The notes under the pieces are model-generated. The model was not told the origin of the DNA. It saw only the letters and a program-made list of their open reading frames with translations, and searched no databases. Shown one piece after another: positions 44,196 to 53,841 of a DNA stretch of 64,000 nucleotides. The stretch comes from an uncultured Gammaproteobacteria bacterium (lineage in GTDB: Bacteria > Pseudomonadota > Gammaproteobacteria > Nitrosococcales > Methylophagaceae): positions 1 through 64,000 of the forward strand of contig CAJQOM010000011.1 in assembly GCA_905479985.1 (NCBI GenBank), read 5' to 3'. The position numbers and the translations under genes were made by a program. Numbering within the stretch: the first letter of the stretch is position 1; the number at the start of each line of letters is the position of its first letter.

Positions 44196-45527
44196 TTATG
44201 TTTTCTCGAAAACAGCTATCGATTCCACATGACTTGTATGCGGGAACATATCCATGATGCCGGCAGATACCAACGTATAACCCAGGTTATTGACTAATTC
44301 TCCTGCGTCTCTGGCTAAGGTTGCCGGGTTACATGACACATAAACAATTCGTTCAGCACCAAGCTCGGCTAGCTGCGGTAATACCTCGAAGGCGCCGCTT
44401 CTTGGTGGATCCAACAAAATTTTATTGAACCCCGCTTTAGCCCAAGGGTATTCTTTCAGTGTCGTTTTTGTTAAATCAGCCAGCTCGAATACCGCATTAT
44501 CTAAATTATTAAGTGTGGCATTGTTTTGTGCATGTCGGACTAGGGCGGCATCCCCTTCCACGCCAACCACTTCACTCACGCGTTTCGCTAAAGGTAAACT
44601 GAAATTCCCTAAGCCACAAAACAGATCCAAAACACGATCTTGCTCCGACACTTCAAGTAATGCCATCGCTTTTTGTATCATTTTTTGATTAATACTGGCG
44701 TTGACTTGGGTAAAATCATTGGGCTCAAAATTCATGGTTAATCCGGACTCTGGTGCATAACTTAACTGTGGTGATGCAGGCCAAATCGGCGTTACCGTGT
44801 CTGGGCCACCTGATTGTAAATAAATCCAGAAATTATTCTCTTGGCCAAATTGGATGAGTATTTGTTGATCCGAATCAGATAGGTCATCTAAGTTTCTAAA
44901 CACTAAAGCGACATGTTCATCATCCATTGCAACTTCAATTTGAGCAATGCGATTATAAGCGGCTAAGCCCGCTATCATTTCGCCTAAATCGGCAAGGCGG
45001 CTACCTACTCTTGGATCAAGGACTTCACATTGTTCTAATAAAGCCAAATAAGGCGTGCCTTTTTCTCTAAAGCCCACTAAAACACGCTCCTTTTTAGGTA
45101 CATGCTTAACCCCTAGGCGCGCTTTACGACGATAACCCCATAATGGCCCTGTCAACGGTTCAAGCCATTGTTGTGGCGCTACTTGGCCGAAATGGTGCAT
45201 TTGTTCCATCAATGTATTTTGTTTTAAAATCAATTGTGCTTCGGGTGACATATGCATTAAGCTGCATCCGCCACAAACACCAAAATGTTGGCATTTTGCC
45301 TCGACCCGATCAGCGGCAGGGTTTGTTATTTCAATTGCCCTACCTTCATCAAATTTACTGTGTGTTTTAGTATAACGAAACTGAACGGTTTCCCCTGCTA
45401 AAGCAAAATCAATGAAGATAGCTTTACCTTCAATACGGGCAACACCACGACCATCATGTGATAGCGATTCTATGACCGCCTCTACTGGATCTTGTGGTAG
45501 TCTTTTCCGACGGTTTCGTCTTGCCAT
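44196..45527 (-). CDS. rlmD: 23S rRNA (uracil-1939-C5)-methyltransferase RlmD
   Basis: A 443-residue enzyme that methylates U1939 of 23S rRNA. It has an N-terminal TRAM domain (AVIESLSHDGRGVARIEGKA), three cluster ligands C79, C85 and C88 (CQHFGVCGGC), with a fourth Cys in LLEQCEVL, and then a SAM-binding domain (VLDLFCGLGNFSLPLA). The catalytic Cys is in IVYVSCNPATLARD. The length is close to E. coli RlmD (433). It is a single gene, with a 100-base gap to the terminator of the YdbH/YdbL unit. Confidence 0.95.
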   Translation of the reverse strand: MARRNRRKRLPQDPVEAVIESLSHDGRGVARIEGKAIFIDFALAGETVQFRYTKTHSKFDEGRAIEITNPAADRVEAKCQHFGVCGGCSLMHMSPEAQLILKQNTLMEQMHHFGQVAPQQWLEPLTGPLWGYRRKARLGVKHVPKKERVLVGFREKGTPYLALLEQCEVLDPRVGSRLADLGEMIAGLAAYNRIAQIEVAMDDEHVALVFRNLDDLSDSDQQILIQFGQENNFWIYLQSGGPDTVTPIWPASPQLSYAPESGLTMNFEPNDFTQVNASINQKMIQKAMALLEVSEQDRVLDLFCGLGNFSLPLAKRVSEVVGVEGDAALVRHAQNNATLNNLDNAVFELADLTKTTLKEYPWAKAGFNKILLDPPRSGAFEVLPQLAELGAERIVYVSCNPATLARDAGELVNNLGYTLVSAGIMDMFPHTSHVESIAVFEKT

Positions 45528-45569
45528 TGTGCTTTCTCTATTAAGTTAAATTTTGCGTTAAACTTACGC

Positions 45570-45601
45570 AAAAAACCAGCGATGGTACACCATCACTGGT
45601 T
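45570..45601 (-). terminator. Terminator after the YdbL-like gene
   Basis: Read on the minus strand, a 13-bp stem with one mismatch (AACCAGTGATGGT / ACCATCGCTGGTT) and a two-base apex is followed by six Ts. It begins 34 bases after the stop of the gene at 45635. Confidence 0.85.
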
Positions 45602-45634
45602 AATATAGTCAATTTGTTTATCTACTCAGAAAAA

Positions 45635-46234
45635 TTACTTTTGCTGCCAACTACCGCCGCTTTGATACCACCAGCCTTTCGCTGCTTTACTGACCCAACG
45701 GCGCGCGAAGGTGGCTTGTATTTCTGCTTGCCATTCTGGATGACCATTCGCTCTGGCGATTTCGCCATATAATGCCTGACGATCTTTATTTTCATCTGCA
45801 ATTAAGCCTTTAAGCTTATTTCTATCTTTTAAAGCGACTGCTTTGATATTGTGCACGGTCACTAGGCCTTGATCGGTCAGTCCTATCGCCCCGTTATCAA
45901 AATATGGTTTTAAACTATTATGCCGTGCTTTCATTTTCGCTTGAATGCCGGTAATCGCTGCAGAATTAATATTTAAATCGGGTTCTGCTGCTGCAACAGG
46001 CGGAATCACCCAATCTAAGATGGCTAAACCTATCGTTGCCGCATTCGATTGCTGTTCGTTTTTCTCTGGCTCTGGTACTGCTTTAGGTTGACCTTCTGGC
46101 CCCCAAATATCCTCAATAATCCGATCAGCTGCTTTTTCTGCCGCTGCAGCAGGGAAATAAATATTAATCGTCACACAGGAAACCAACATTAAACCTGTTA
46201 TTAAGCTAGTGACACTATTTCTAAACCTTTTCAT
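45635..46234 (-). CDS. YdbL-like DUF1318 lipoprotein
   Basis: A 199-residue exported lipoprotein with the lipobox LVSC (lipidated C20), then VTINIYFPAAAAEKAADRI. Residues about 85-150 contain the DUF1318/YdbL-type ALKDRNKLKGLIADENKDRQ segment, and the tail has RRWVSKAAKGWWYQ. E. coli YdbL is a soluble periplasmic protein of about 108 residues, so this one is longer and lipid-anchored. It follows the YdbH-like gene by 28 bases. Its role is probably in lipid transport between membranes, inferred from the neighbour. Confidence 0.75.
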   Translation of the reverse strand: MKRFRNSVTSLITGLMLVSCVTINIYFPAAAAEKAADRIIEDIWGPEGQPKAVPEPEKNEQQSNAATIGLAILDWVIPPVAAAEPDLNINSAAITGIQAKMKARHNSLKPYFDNGAIGLTDQGLVTVHNIKAVALKDRNKLKGLIADENKDRQALYGEIARANGHPEWQAEIQATFARRWVSKAAKGWWYQSGGSWQQK

Positions 46235-46262
46235 GTTATTTCCTTAAAATATTATTATCATT

Positions 46263-48332
46263 TTATTCCACCACCGGCCCCGGACTATTACTGACTGTCT
46301 TCAAACGATCAATAAGTTCTGGCCAATCAACGCGACGCGTATAGCCAATCACATTAATTCTTGGCGGAAAACCACCGCCTTTGACCATATAATAACCTTG
46401 TTCTGCTTCTTCGACACCGGCCATTTCACAGACTTCGTTTCTCAGTTTGCAACTTAGACCCAAACGTTGATAGGAAAAATCCTCGAAGAATCTTAATGCA
46501 CTACGAGATAATGCTCCTGATGCACCACCACCCAGTTCTGATAAATTGTTCACCGCTTGTTGGCTAATACGATGTCGCACTTTGTCTTTTTTTTGCGTTC
46601 TCAAATAGGCATCAAACGCGACGGGCTGCCAATTGGCCAGACGTAAGTTTTGTATTTTACCTTCTAATGTACCGGTTATTTTTCCAAAATCGAACGTTTC
46701 GGTCATGGTTTCTAGATCAAACCCTATTAGATCAATATTGCTATAAAGCTGCGGTATCGCACCAAAAGCATTGGTTAATCGTAAATCATGAATAATGGTC
46801 GTTCCATGGAATAGTTTAATCATCAAAGCACCGTCAATTTTAATTTCTTGTGCTTGGTAAGCAACTTTCGGAATAACACCTGATAGTTTGCCATGAAGTG
46901 TCGGCCAACCTAGGTGTTCACTTAATTCTGTCATCGATACTGGGGTTAGTAGTCCTTCAAACTCCCACGTCGTGCCTGACGTCTCGTGATTATTTAAGGC
47001 AAACTCTTTTATCTTTAATTCGCCATCCAAAATGGGTACATGCCAAGGCTGTAACAGCGTCATACCGGCTTTTTGTGTCTGAACCTTCAATATCGACAGC
47101 CCTATAGGGATCGAATATAGCGTCGCTTTTTGCCATTCAAGATTGATGGGGATAGTTTTATCTCGTGTTGTCCATGCCAATTCACCTGTTGCGCCTTCAA
47201 TAGCAAACCGGTTTAAGCCATCTGACGCAGACACATTATCCAAACCCAATTGCAATTCATAACCTGTTTTTCCTTGTTGGTAATGCAGACTCGTTTGGCC
47301 ATTTATCGTTAGATTATCCGTCGCGGTGCCAACGGTAAAAGGTTGTAACCAATGTTGGTATACAGGCGCTAAAGCTGTTTTCGGTATATCGATCTTCAAC
47401 GATTCAATATCTTGTTCTATTACTGTCATCGCAATCTCTGCTTGGCCGACATTCTGGTGCTTTATGGTGCTTTTTGTGACTTCAAAGTGATTCGTTTTCT
47501 GCTGCCAGACTCCTTCAGCTTTTAATTCGATTGGCGTTTCATGAAGATCTAAGAAAATGGGTTCGGCGTAAGCTTGCCCTTGTGATAAATCTAGCGCTGT
47601 TTGCCAATGCCAACGATGACCGTGTCGTTTGAATTTGAATGTTAAGTTGGTTTCCAGTCCCTCCGTCACAAATTGTCCCGTGTCATTACTTACTTCTAGC
47701 TGCGTAATATGAGCGTCCACCTGTGCTTGATTGACCTGCTCTTTATCTCCTTTAGCCGCAAGCTTTAGAGTGGCTTTCCCAGCATGTTGCCAAGCTAATA
47801 ATGTTTGCTGCAGCTGCTTTGAAAGGTAGGGTCTTAGGAATGTGCTTAAAGCTGCTATATCGACTGTGTCGACATCAGCATATATTTGCCATTGTCTCTG
47901 ATTGAGTGCAATCACCACTGCTATTTTTGCTGAGGCCAGCATGAAGCCAGAGGTCGTAATACGATAATGCTGTCGCTCCGGTTCCGCCTCGACTGTAAAA
48001 TCAATTTTTTGTCGGCCGACATCTTTTTGCGTGAAGGTAAACTGACCTTTTTGGCAGCTGATTTGTTGTCCGACATATTGCACTTCAACGCAATGCAACC
48101 GTATGCCAGATAGCTTATTCAATGGCCCTAGCACGCGCATTTCGTCAGCCGTGACATCGAATGTTAAACCCTGTTCTGTATACCTAGCATCGAAATCAAC
48201 GTTCTCGAGTTTCAGTCCATCAGCTTTCTCAGAATTGAGTTGCCAATGGCCAATTGTCACCTGTAGTTGTTCAATCGCCCATGCGGTTGAGCTCATCAAG
48301 CAGCATAAGAACACGACACACCGTATTAACAT
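46263..48332 (-). CDS. YdbH-like AsmA-family intermembrane lipid transport protein
   Basis: A 689-residue protein beginning with a signal or anchor segment (MLIRCVVFLCCLMSSTAWA). The rest is beta-rich, as in the AsmA-like YdbH proteins that bridge the envelope. The C-terminus has GYYMVKGGGFPPRINVIGY and LSCKLRNEVCEM, a YdbH signature. Relatives carry phospholipids from inner to outer membrane. I chose the ATG at 48332; the longer frame (to 48404) overlaps the cysM end. The lipoprotein gene ynbE, found with ydbH in E. coli, is not between this gene and the YdbL-like one. Confidence 0.78.
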   Translation of the reverse strand: MLIRCVVFLCCLMSSTAWAIEQLQVTIGHWQLNSEKADGLKLENVDFDARYTEQGLTFDVTADEMRVLGPLNKLSGIRLHCVEVQYVGQQISCQKGQFTFTQKDVGRQKIDFTVEAEPERQHYRITTSGFMLASAKIAVVIALNQRQWQIYADVDTVDIAALSTFLRPYLSKQLQQTLLAWQHAGKATLKLAAKGDKEQVNQAQVDAHITQLEVSNDTGQFVTEGLETNLTFKFKRHGHRWHWQTALDLSQGQAYAEPIFLDLHETPIELKAEGVWQQKTNHFEVTKSTIKHQNVGQAEIAMTVIEQDIESLKIDIPKTALAPVYQHWLQPFTVGTATDNLTINGQTSLHYQQGKTGYELQLGLDNVSASDGLNRFAIEGATGELAWTTRDKTIPINLEWQKATLYSIPIGLSILKVQTQKAGMTLLQPWHVPILDGELKIKEFALNNHETSGTTWEFEGLLTPVSMTELSEHLGWPTLHGKLSGVIPKVAYQAQEIKIDGALMIKLFHGTTIIHDLRLTNAFGAIPQLYSNIDLIGFDLETMTETFDFGKITGTLEGKIQNLRLANWQPVAFDAYLRTQKKDKVRHRISQQAVNNLSELGGGASGALSRSALRFFEDFSYQRLGLSCKLRNEVCEMAGVEEAEQGYYMVKGGGFPPRINVIGYTRRVDWPELIDRLKTVSNSPGPVVE

Positions 48333-48336
48333 GTGT

Positions 48337-49221
48337 TTAAGCGGGGAAAACACCCGTCGATAAATAACGATCACCGCGATCACAGATAATCGCCACAATG
48401 ACACTGTGAGTCACTTGTTTGGACAACCTTAACGCTGCGGCAACATTACCGCCGGACGAGACACCACAGAATATCCCTTCTTGAATCGCTAACTGTCGCA
48501 TCGTTTCTTCTGCAACGTCCTGTTCCATGTCCATTGTCTGATCAACACGTTCTGGCTCAAATATGGTGGGCAAGTATTCCTTCGGCCAACGACGAATACC
48601 GGGAATAGCACTGCCCTCAGTCGGCTGGACGCCCAGGATGTTAACGGCTTGGCTTTGTTCTTTTAAATAACGTGATACACCCATGATCGTGCCTGTTGTC
48701 CCCATCGCACTGACGAAATGGGTCACGCTGCCTTCGGTATCTCGCCAGATTTCTGGGCCGGTAGTTTCATAATGCGCTAAGGGGTTATCTAGGTTGCCAA
48801 ATTGGTTGAGCACTTTACCCTGTCCATCGGCTTCCATTTTTAAGGCAAGATCACGTGATGATTCCATTGAGTCCGTTAAAATAATCTCGGCCCCATAGGC
48901 TTTCATTGATGCTCGCCGTTCAATGCTCATATTTTCAGGCATGATGAGGATCATTCTATAGCCCAAAATAGCCGCAATCATCGCTAGTGCAATGCCGGTA
49001 TTGCCGCTCGTTGCTTCGATCAAGGTATCGCCAGGCTGAATATCACCTCTTTCTTGGGCACGTTTAATCATGCTCATGACCGGGCGATCTTTTACTGAGC
49101 CCGCGGGATTATCCCCTTCTAACTTTACTAAGATCGTATTTGTTGTTTCGCCGGGAAGTCGCTGTAATTTCACTAAAGGCGTATTGCCAATACAGCCATC
49201 AATCGTTAGATAGTGTGTCAT
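48337..49221 (-). CDS. cysM: Cysteine synthase B
   Basis: A 294-residue PLP enzyme making cysteine from O-acetylserine and sulfide or thiosulfate. The PLP Lys lies in PAGSVKDRPV, the substrate loop is TSGNTGIALAM, and the phosphate-binding segment is SAMGTTGTIMGVSRYL. IPGIRRWPKEYLPTIF is CysM-type. Length and motifs are complete. The start overlaps the acpS stop by 4 bases. The YdbH-like gene follows after 4 bases. Confidence 0.95.
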   Translation of the reverse strand: MTHYLTIDGCIGNTPLVKLQRLPGETTNTILVKLEGDNPAGSVKDRPVMSMIKRAQERGDIQPGDTLIEATSGNTGIALAMIAAILGYRMILIMPENMSIERRASMKAYGAEIILTDSMESSRDLALKMEADGQGKVLNQFGNLDNPLAHYETTGPEIWRDTEGSVTHFVSAMGTTGTIMGVSRYLKEQSQAVNILGVQPTEGSAIPGIRRWPKEYLPTIFEPERVDQTMDMEQDVAEETMRQLAIQEGIFCGVSSGGNVAAALRLSKQVTHSVIVAIICDRGDRYLSTGVFPA

Positions 49222-49601
49222 GTCTTTTGCTCCATCACGACGTGGGCAACAGCATAATGCTGTTCATCACTTAAACTTAGAAAGCAGGCACCTATGTTCA
49301 ACTCAGCTAATAATGCCGTTGCACGATGACTGAACTGCAGTTCTGGTCGGCCTAAGCCATTATTTTTAACCGCAATATGAGGCAAATTTAACCCATCACG
49401 GAAACCGGTGCCAAACGCTTTTGCCGTCGCTTCTTTAGCCGCAAAGCGTTTTGCCAAAAAAGCCGCGGGATTCACCGTTTGTTCGAACTCAGTAAACTCA
49501 TCATCACTCAGAATTTTTTGTGCTGCTTTATCGCCATGTTTTGCCAGCAGCGCCTGCATACGCTGAATTTCAACTATGTCGGTGCCGATACCAAAAATCA
49601 T
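49218..49601 (-). CDS. acpS: Holo-[acyl-carrier-protein] synthase
   Basis: A 127-residue enzyme that transfers phosphopantetheine from CoA to a Ser of acyl carrier protein. The metal site is in [12 protein letters not shown] and [14 protein letters not shown]; the [14 protein letters not shown] end is typical of the family. It overlaps pdxJ upstream and cysM downstream, each by 4 bases, as ATGA-type junctions. The order pdxJ-acpS is widespread in gammaproteobacteria. Confidence 0.95.
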   Translation of the reverse strand: MIFGIGTDIVEIQRMQALLAKHGDKAAQKILSDDEFTEFEQTVNPAAFLAKRFAAKEATAKAFGTGFRDGLNLPHIAVKNNGLGRPELQFSHRATALLAELNIGACFLSLSDEQHYAVAHVVMEQKT

Positions 49602-50326
49602 CCGCGCGCAACTCGCATTAACTCTTTCATTTCCCGAACTGCGGTTTTTAAACCTGTGAACACTGAACGGGCAATAATGGCATGACCAATATTGAGTTCA
49701 ACGATATCGGGGATTTTAGCAATCGCTGTCGTATTGTGATAATTCAAGCCATGACCCGCATTGATTTTTAAGCCGGCTTGTTTGGCATATTCAACGGCTT
49801 TTGCAATCACTTGCAATTCATATTGTGCCGCTTCGTGCGTCGGTGCATCAGCATAAGCACCCGTATGTAGCTCAATCACGGGTGCGCCACAGGCAACGGC
49901 AGCATCAATCTGAGCAAAATCAGGGTCGATAAATAACGATACGGCGATATTAGCTCCAGCTAAACGTTCGCAAGCAGGCTTCATCTTGCTCATTTGGCCG
50001 ACGACATCTAAGCCACCTTCTGTTGTTAACTCTTGGCGGCGCTCTGGGACTAAGCAACAATCATTGGGTTTGTATTTTTCAGCAATGGCTAACATCTCAT
50101 CGGTCACTGCCATTTCCAAATTCATTTTAGTTTGCAAAATATCCGATAACATCATGACATCGCGCTCTTGAATATGACGTCGGTCTTCACGTAAATGAAT
50201 AGTGATGCCATCTGCCCCGGCTTGTTCTGATTCAATCGCCGCTTGTACCGGATCTGGGTATAGCGTGCCTCTAGCCTGTCTCAGTGTCGCAATATGGTCT
50301 ATGTTGACGCCTAATTGAATTGTCAT
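49598..50326 (-). CDS. pdxJ: Pyridoxine 5'-phosphate synthase
   Basis: A 242-residue TIM-barrel enzyme that closes the ring of vitamin B6 phosphate from 1-deoxyxylulose-5-phosphate and 3-amino-2-oxopropyl phosphate. Motifs are [16 protein letters not shown] at the start, [32 protein letters not shown] and the phosphate-binding [15 protein letters not shown]. Length matches E. coli PdxJ (243). recO lies 22 bases upstream. Its stop overlaps the acpS start. Confidence 0.97.
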   Translation of the reverse strand: MTIQLGVNIDHIATLRQARGTLYPDPVQAAIESEQAGADGITIHLREDRRHIQERDVMMLSDILQTKMNLEMAVTDEMLAIAEKYKPNDCCLVPERRQELTTEGGLDVVGQMSKMKPACERLAGANIAVSLFIDPDFAQIDAAVACGAPVIELHTGAYADAPTHEAAQYELQVIAKAVEYAKQAGLKINAGHGLNYHNTTAIAKIPDIVELNIGHAIIARSVFTGLKTAVREMKELMRVARG

Positions 50327-50348
50327 GTTCCCTTGTACCTTGTCTCTG

Positions 50349-51068
50349 TTAATGCTGTGTCGTGGTGTTATGCAGTTGGTTAAATAATGTTCGACTATGC
50401 AATGGCTTACCTGCTAAATAAAAATGTATCACCATTCGCATCAATTGTTTAATTTCCTTTAAGCTTGTCCGATCAAAGCCTTGCCCATCAATAAGGTGTT
50501 GCAAGCTTCTGCCAGAAATTCGATTATATTTATTGCCGGCTTGCCAACGATGTAAACCGGTATCAGCAACATAATAATAGTCTTGTTCTGCTGTTATATT
50601 ATCACCGGTTTCGACTTCTTGTTCTAAGACCAGCCCATAGCCTAGATGACTAAGTAACTGCTTTTCAAATAAGCGTAAGGTGATTTCATTATTCTCAGCT
50701 AATTGCAAACCGGTTAAAGCGCGCTGATAGGCGATAAACAATTCAGGCTCTGTTTCGCCTAAGGGCAGGAGCTTGACCATCAATTCGTTGATGTACAGGC
50801 CGCATAATGCGGATTCTGCTTGTAGTAAATAGGCTGGTCCATCGGCCTCTGCAGCGCTTAATACTTGTAGTTCGCTGCGACCAAACCAGGATAATAATAA
50901 CGGTTGATAGAGCTGTAATAGGCCTGATTGGCTGCGTTTTTTTTGCCTAACACCTTTGGCAACCAAACTAACCCGGCCGTGATCTTGGCTATAGACATCA
51001 AGTAGCACACTACTTTCTCTATAAGGACGTTGATGCAAAATAAAGGCTGGGTTGAAATCCACATTCAC
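50349..51068 (-). CDS. recO: DNA repair protein RecO
   Basis: A 239-residue recombination mediator with an N-terminal OB domain ([24 protein letters not shown], in part) and a helical C-terminal domain. It loads RecA on SSB-coated DNA together with RecR. The N-terminal VKG/K-type motif and [18 protein letters not shown] segment match the family. Zinc-binding Cys residues present in some RecO proteins are not seen. It sits 8 bases after era, in the conserved era-recO-pdxJ order. Confidence 0.93.
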   Translation of the reverse strand: MNVDFNPAFILHQRPYRESSVLLDVYSQDHGRVSLVAKGVRQKKRSQSGLLQLYQPLLLSWFGRSELQVLSAAEADGPAYLLQAESALCGLYINELMVKLLPLGETEPELFIAYQRALTGLQLAENNEITLRLFEKQLLSHLGYGLVLEQEVETGDNITAEQDYYYVADTGLHRWQAGNKYNRISGRSLQHLIDGQGFDRTSLKEIKQLMRMVIHFYLAGKPLHSRTLFNQLHNTTTQH

Positions 51069-51076
51069 ACCATTAT

Positions 51077-51982
51077 CTATAACTCGTCGTTATACCCAAG
51101 GTTTTTAAGCATGCGTTCATTATCAGACCAACCATCTCGCACTTTAACCCACAATTCCAAAAACACCTTACTTTCGAATAAGCTTTCCATTTCCATCCGC
51201 GCTTCTCGTCCGATGGATTTCAACAACTCGCCTTTTTTACCAATCACAATCGATTTTTGCCCGTCACGCTCAACGTAAATGATGGCACCGATTCTCAATA
51301 ACTTACCTTCTTGCTTGTACTGCTCAATTTCAACTGTTAATGAATAAGGTAATTCCTGCCCTAGATGTCTAAACAGTTTCTCGCGAACCAATTCAGCCGC
51401 TAAAAAACGTGAGCTTCTATCCGTGAATTGATCTTCAGGAAAAATCAATTCGCCTTCTGGCATCAACAGATCTATTTCTGCTTCCAATTCATCAACATTG
51501 AGGCCTTTACGGGCTGAGATTGGTAATACTTTAGCAAAGTTATATTCTTTGGCTATCGCCTCAATATGCGGTAACAATGTGTCTTTATCTGACAATTTAT
51601 CCACTTTATTAACGACCAATATGACCGGGCAAGTAGCATTGCTTTTCAGTCTTTCTAATACGTGCTTATCTTCATCTGTCCAGTTCAGCCCATCAACAAC
51701 AAATAAAATGACATCAACATCATCAATCGAAGAAGCCGCCGCACGGTTGAGATAGCGGTTCATCGCTCGCTTGCCATCAACATGTAGCCCCGGCGTATCG
51801 ACATAGATAAACTGGCTATTTTTTTCAGTTTTTATCCCTAGAATACGATGTCTTGTAGTTTGAGGCCGACGAGAAGTAATACACAGCTTCTGACCCAACA
51901 CACGATTGATGAGTGTTGATTTACCAACGTTAGGCCGGCCGATAATGGCGACATAGCCTGATTTAAAGGTTTTTTCTGTCAT
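51077..51982 (-). CDS. era: GTPase Era
   Basis: A 301-residue GTP-binding protein of 30S ribosome maturation. G1 is GRPNVGKST at about 16-24, G3 is DTPGLH and G4 is NKVDK; the C-terminal KH domain has [17 protein letters not shown], which binds 16S rRNA near its 3' end. The length equals E. coli Era (301). The start overlaps the rnc stop by 4 bases, the standard coupling. Confidence 0.97.
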   Translation of the reverse strand: MTEKTFKSGYVAIIGRPNVGKSTLINRVLGQKLCITSRRPQTTRHRILGIKTEKNSQFIYVDTPGLHVDGKRAMNRYLNRAAASSIDDVDVILFVVDGLNWTDEDKHVLERLKSNATCPVILVVNKVDKLSDKDTLLPHIEAIAKEYNFAKVLPISARKGLNVDELEAEIDLLMPEGELIFPEDQFTDRSSRFLAAELVREKLFRHLGQELPYSLTVEIEQYKQEGKLLRIGAIIYVERDGQKSIVIGKKGELLKSIGREARMEMESLFESKVFLELWVKVRDGWSDNERMLKNLGYNDEL

Positions 51983-52668
51983 GATTGCTCTGCTAATAAT
52001 ATAAGTGCACGTTCAGCTGACTTTTGTTCGGCTTTGCGGTGACTCGCGCCTTGTGCAATCACCAATTTATCTAGTAACGCGATTTGGCATGAAGCCTCAA
52101 ACTGAGGCGGTTTATTGGGTGCTTGTTTAATTTCTTTAACGCTATAAAGCGGTAGTGCTTGTTGGCGACTCTGTAATAGTTCCTGTAGCCGTGTTTTCGG
52201 GTCTTTTATCACTTCATCAGCATCAATGGCTGCTAGCCGTTCGTCATATAGCCTTAATATCAAGGCTTTGACTTGGCTAATATCACTGTCTAAGTAAACC
52301 GCGCCCAATATCGCTTCAACAGTATCCGCTAAAATTGATTCGCGCCGGAAACCGCCACTTTTCAGTTCACCCGGCCCTAAGATGAGGACTTCCCCAAGTT
52401 GTAACTCTCGTCCTATTTCGGCCAAGGTCACGCCTTTCACCAGTGATGATCTGAGCCGACTCAGCTTGCCTTCTCTCACTTGAGGAAATCGCTCAAATAA
52501 AGCCTCAGCAATGATAAAGCTGAGAATAGCATCGCCTAAGTATTCTAATCGCTCATTATTCTTCGCTTCGGCACTGCGATGCGTTAATGCCTGTTGAAAC
52601 AATTCAACCGACTTAAACTCATATTGTAATTGTTTTAGTAATGCTTTTTGGCGCGTTGTCATACTCAT
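51979..52668 (-). CDS. rnc: Ribonuclease III
   Basis: A 229-residue double-strand-specific ribonuclease. The catalytic signature is [18 protein letters not shown], with the second metal ligand region [15 protein letters not shown]-terminal double-stranded RNA binding domain contains [18 protein letters not shown]. It processes rRNA precursors. Its start and stop overlap the DUF4845 gene and era by 4 bases each, so the whole set is translated together. Confidence 0.97.
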   Translation of the reverse strand: MSMTTRQKALLKQLQYEFKSVELFQQALTHRSAEAKNNERLEYLGDAILSFIIAEALFERFPQVREGKLSRLRSSLVKGVTLAEIGRELQLGEVLILGPGELKSGGFRRESILADTVEAILGAVYLDSDISQVKALILRLYDERLAAIDADEVIKDPKTRLQELLQSRQQALPLYSVKEIKQAPNKPPQFEASCQIALLDKLVIAQGASHRKAEQKSAERALILLAEQS

Positions 52669-53051
52669 CTAAGGGCTGTTTTTGCCTCTGCTTCAAGGTG
52701 GAAATTACCAACTAAACTGATATGGGCAATAAACGGTTCTCTGACCTCATAGTCAATGATAATTTTGTCGACATGGACATTGTTTTTACCGCGTAAGAGA
52801 TCGATATTGTCTTTTTTAACAGCAAAAATATAGCCTGTATTAAAACGCTTGTATAACAATGTCATCACTTGTTGTTTAGTCAGTTTGTTTGCGGTAATTT
52901 CTTTTTCCATCCCTTGCATCACTGTCACCACATTAAAATACTCTTGATACATTGGAAACAAACGCATTACAAATGTCGCTAAAAAAGCAATTATTCCTAA
53001 TACAATCACCCAGCTTATCAGTGTCATACCTGCTTGTTGTCGTTTCATCAC
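52665..53051 (-). CDS. DUF4845 small inner membrane protein
   Basis: A 128-residue protein with one N-terminal membrane segment (about 9-27, MTLISWVIVLGIIAFLAT) and a small periplasmic domain. The opening resembles a pilin-like leader, KRQQAGMTLISW. It belongs to the DUF4845 family, often encoded between lepB and rnc in gammaproteobacteria. The function is unknown. It follows lepB by 9 bases and overlaps rnc by 4. Confidence 0.85.
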   Translation of the reverse strand: MMKRQQAGMTLISWVIVLGIIAFLATFVMRLFPMYQEYFNVVTVMQGMEKEITANKLTKQQVMTLLYKRFNTGYIFAVKKDNIDLLRGKNNVHVDKIIIDYEVREPFIAHISLVGNFHLEAEAKTALR

Positions 53052-53060
53052 ATACTCCGT

Positions 53061-53828
53061 TTAGTTAATTGAATTACCAATACGTTCTAAGTTAATACAT
53101 AGCTTGCTCGCATTACAATCCCAACTCATCCAAATATAAAATGCCTTGCCCACTAAATTTTCTTCCGGTACCGTTCCCCAAAAGCGACTATCGCTGCTGT
53201 TATCTCGGTTATCTCCCATGACGAAATATTCGCCAGCTGGAATAATCATATCAACCTGCGCCCGCTGCTTACCCGGTGCCATTGCAATCTGATGGCTCAC
53301 ATCGTCTAATTGTTCTGTCAGCACTTTATCTTGTGCTGCGACAATGCCGAGTAAATCGACGGCTTTATTTTGAAGCGTCTGCGTCATCTCCTTGCCATTA
53401 ATATAAACGATTTTATCTTTATACTGAACATGATCGCCCGGTAGGCCAACCACCCGTTTTATATAATCTATTTGCGGGTTTGGTGGGTAACGAAACACCA
53501 CAACATCACCGCGTTCAGGTGAACCCATTTCTATCACTTTACTATTTAATACTGGCAACCGAATACCATAATCAAATTTATTCACCAAAATAAAATCGCC
53601 AATGCGTAAGGTAGGCACCATCGAGGCTGATGGAATTCTAAAGGGTTCGATGAAGAACGAGCGCACAATTAAGACAGCTAAGAGAATAGGGAAAAATGAT
53701 TTGGCATATTCGACGATGATCGGGTCATCTTCATGGGGCCCCCGGTTCGATGCCCAAAACCATTTATCTAATAACCAAATTAGCCCTGTCACTGCTACCA
53801 GGGTCACCATTAAAGCGGGAAAACTCAC
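53061..53828 (-). CDS. lepB: Signal peptidase I
   Basis: A 255-residue inner-membrane protease that removes signal peptides. It has N-terminal membrane segments, the catalytic Ser in RIPSASMVPTL and the catalytic Lys in YIKRVVGLPGDHV. Later YFVMGDNRDNSSDSRFWG is family box E. It is shorter than E. coli LepB (324) but similar to other non-enteric enzymes. It follows lepA by 13 bases, as in E. coli. Confidence 0.95.
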   Translation of the reverse strand: MSFPALMVTLVAVTGLIWLLDKWFWASNRGPHEDDPIIVEYAKSFFPILLAVLIVRSFFIEPFRIPSASMVPTLRIGDFILVNKFDYGIRLPVLNSKVIEMGSPERGDVVVFRYPPNPQIDYIKRVVGLPGDHVQYKDKIVYINGKEMTQTLQNKAVDLLGIVAAQDKVLTEQLDDVSHQIAMAPGKQRAQVDMIIPAGEYFVMGDNRDNSSDSRFWGTVPEENLVGKAFYIWMSWDCNASKLCINLERIGNSIN

Positions 53829-53841
53829 GTTACGTTCCTCA

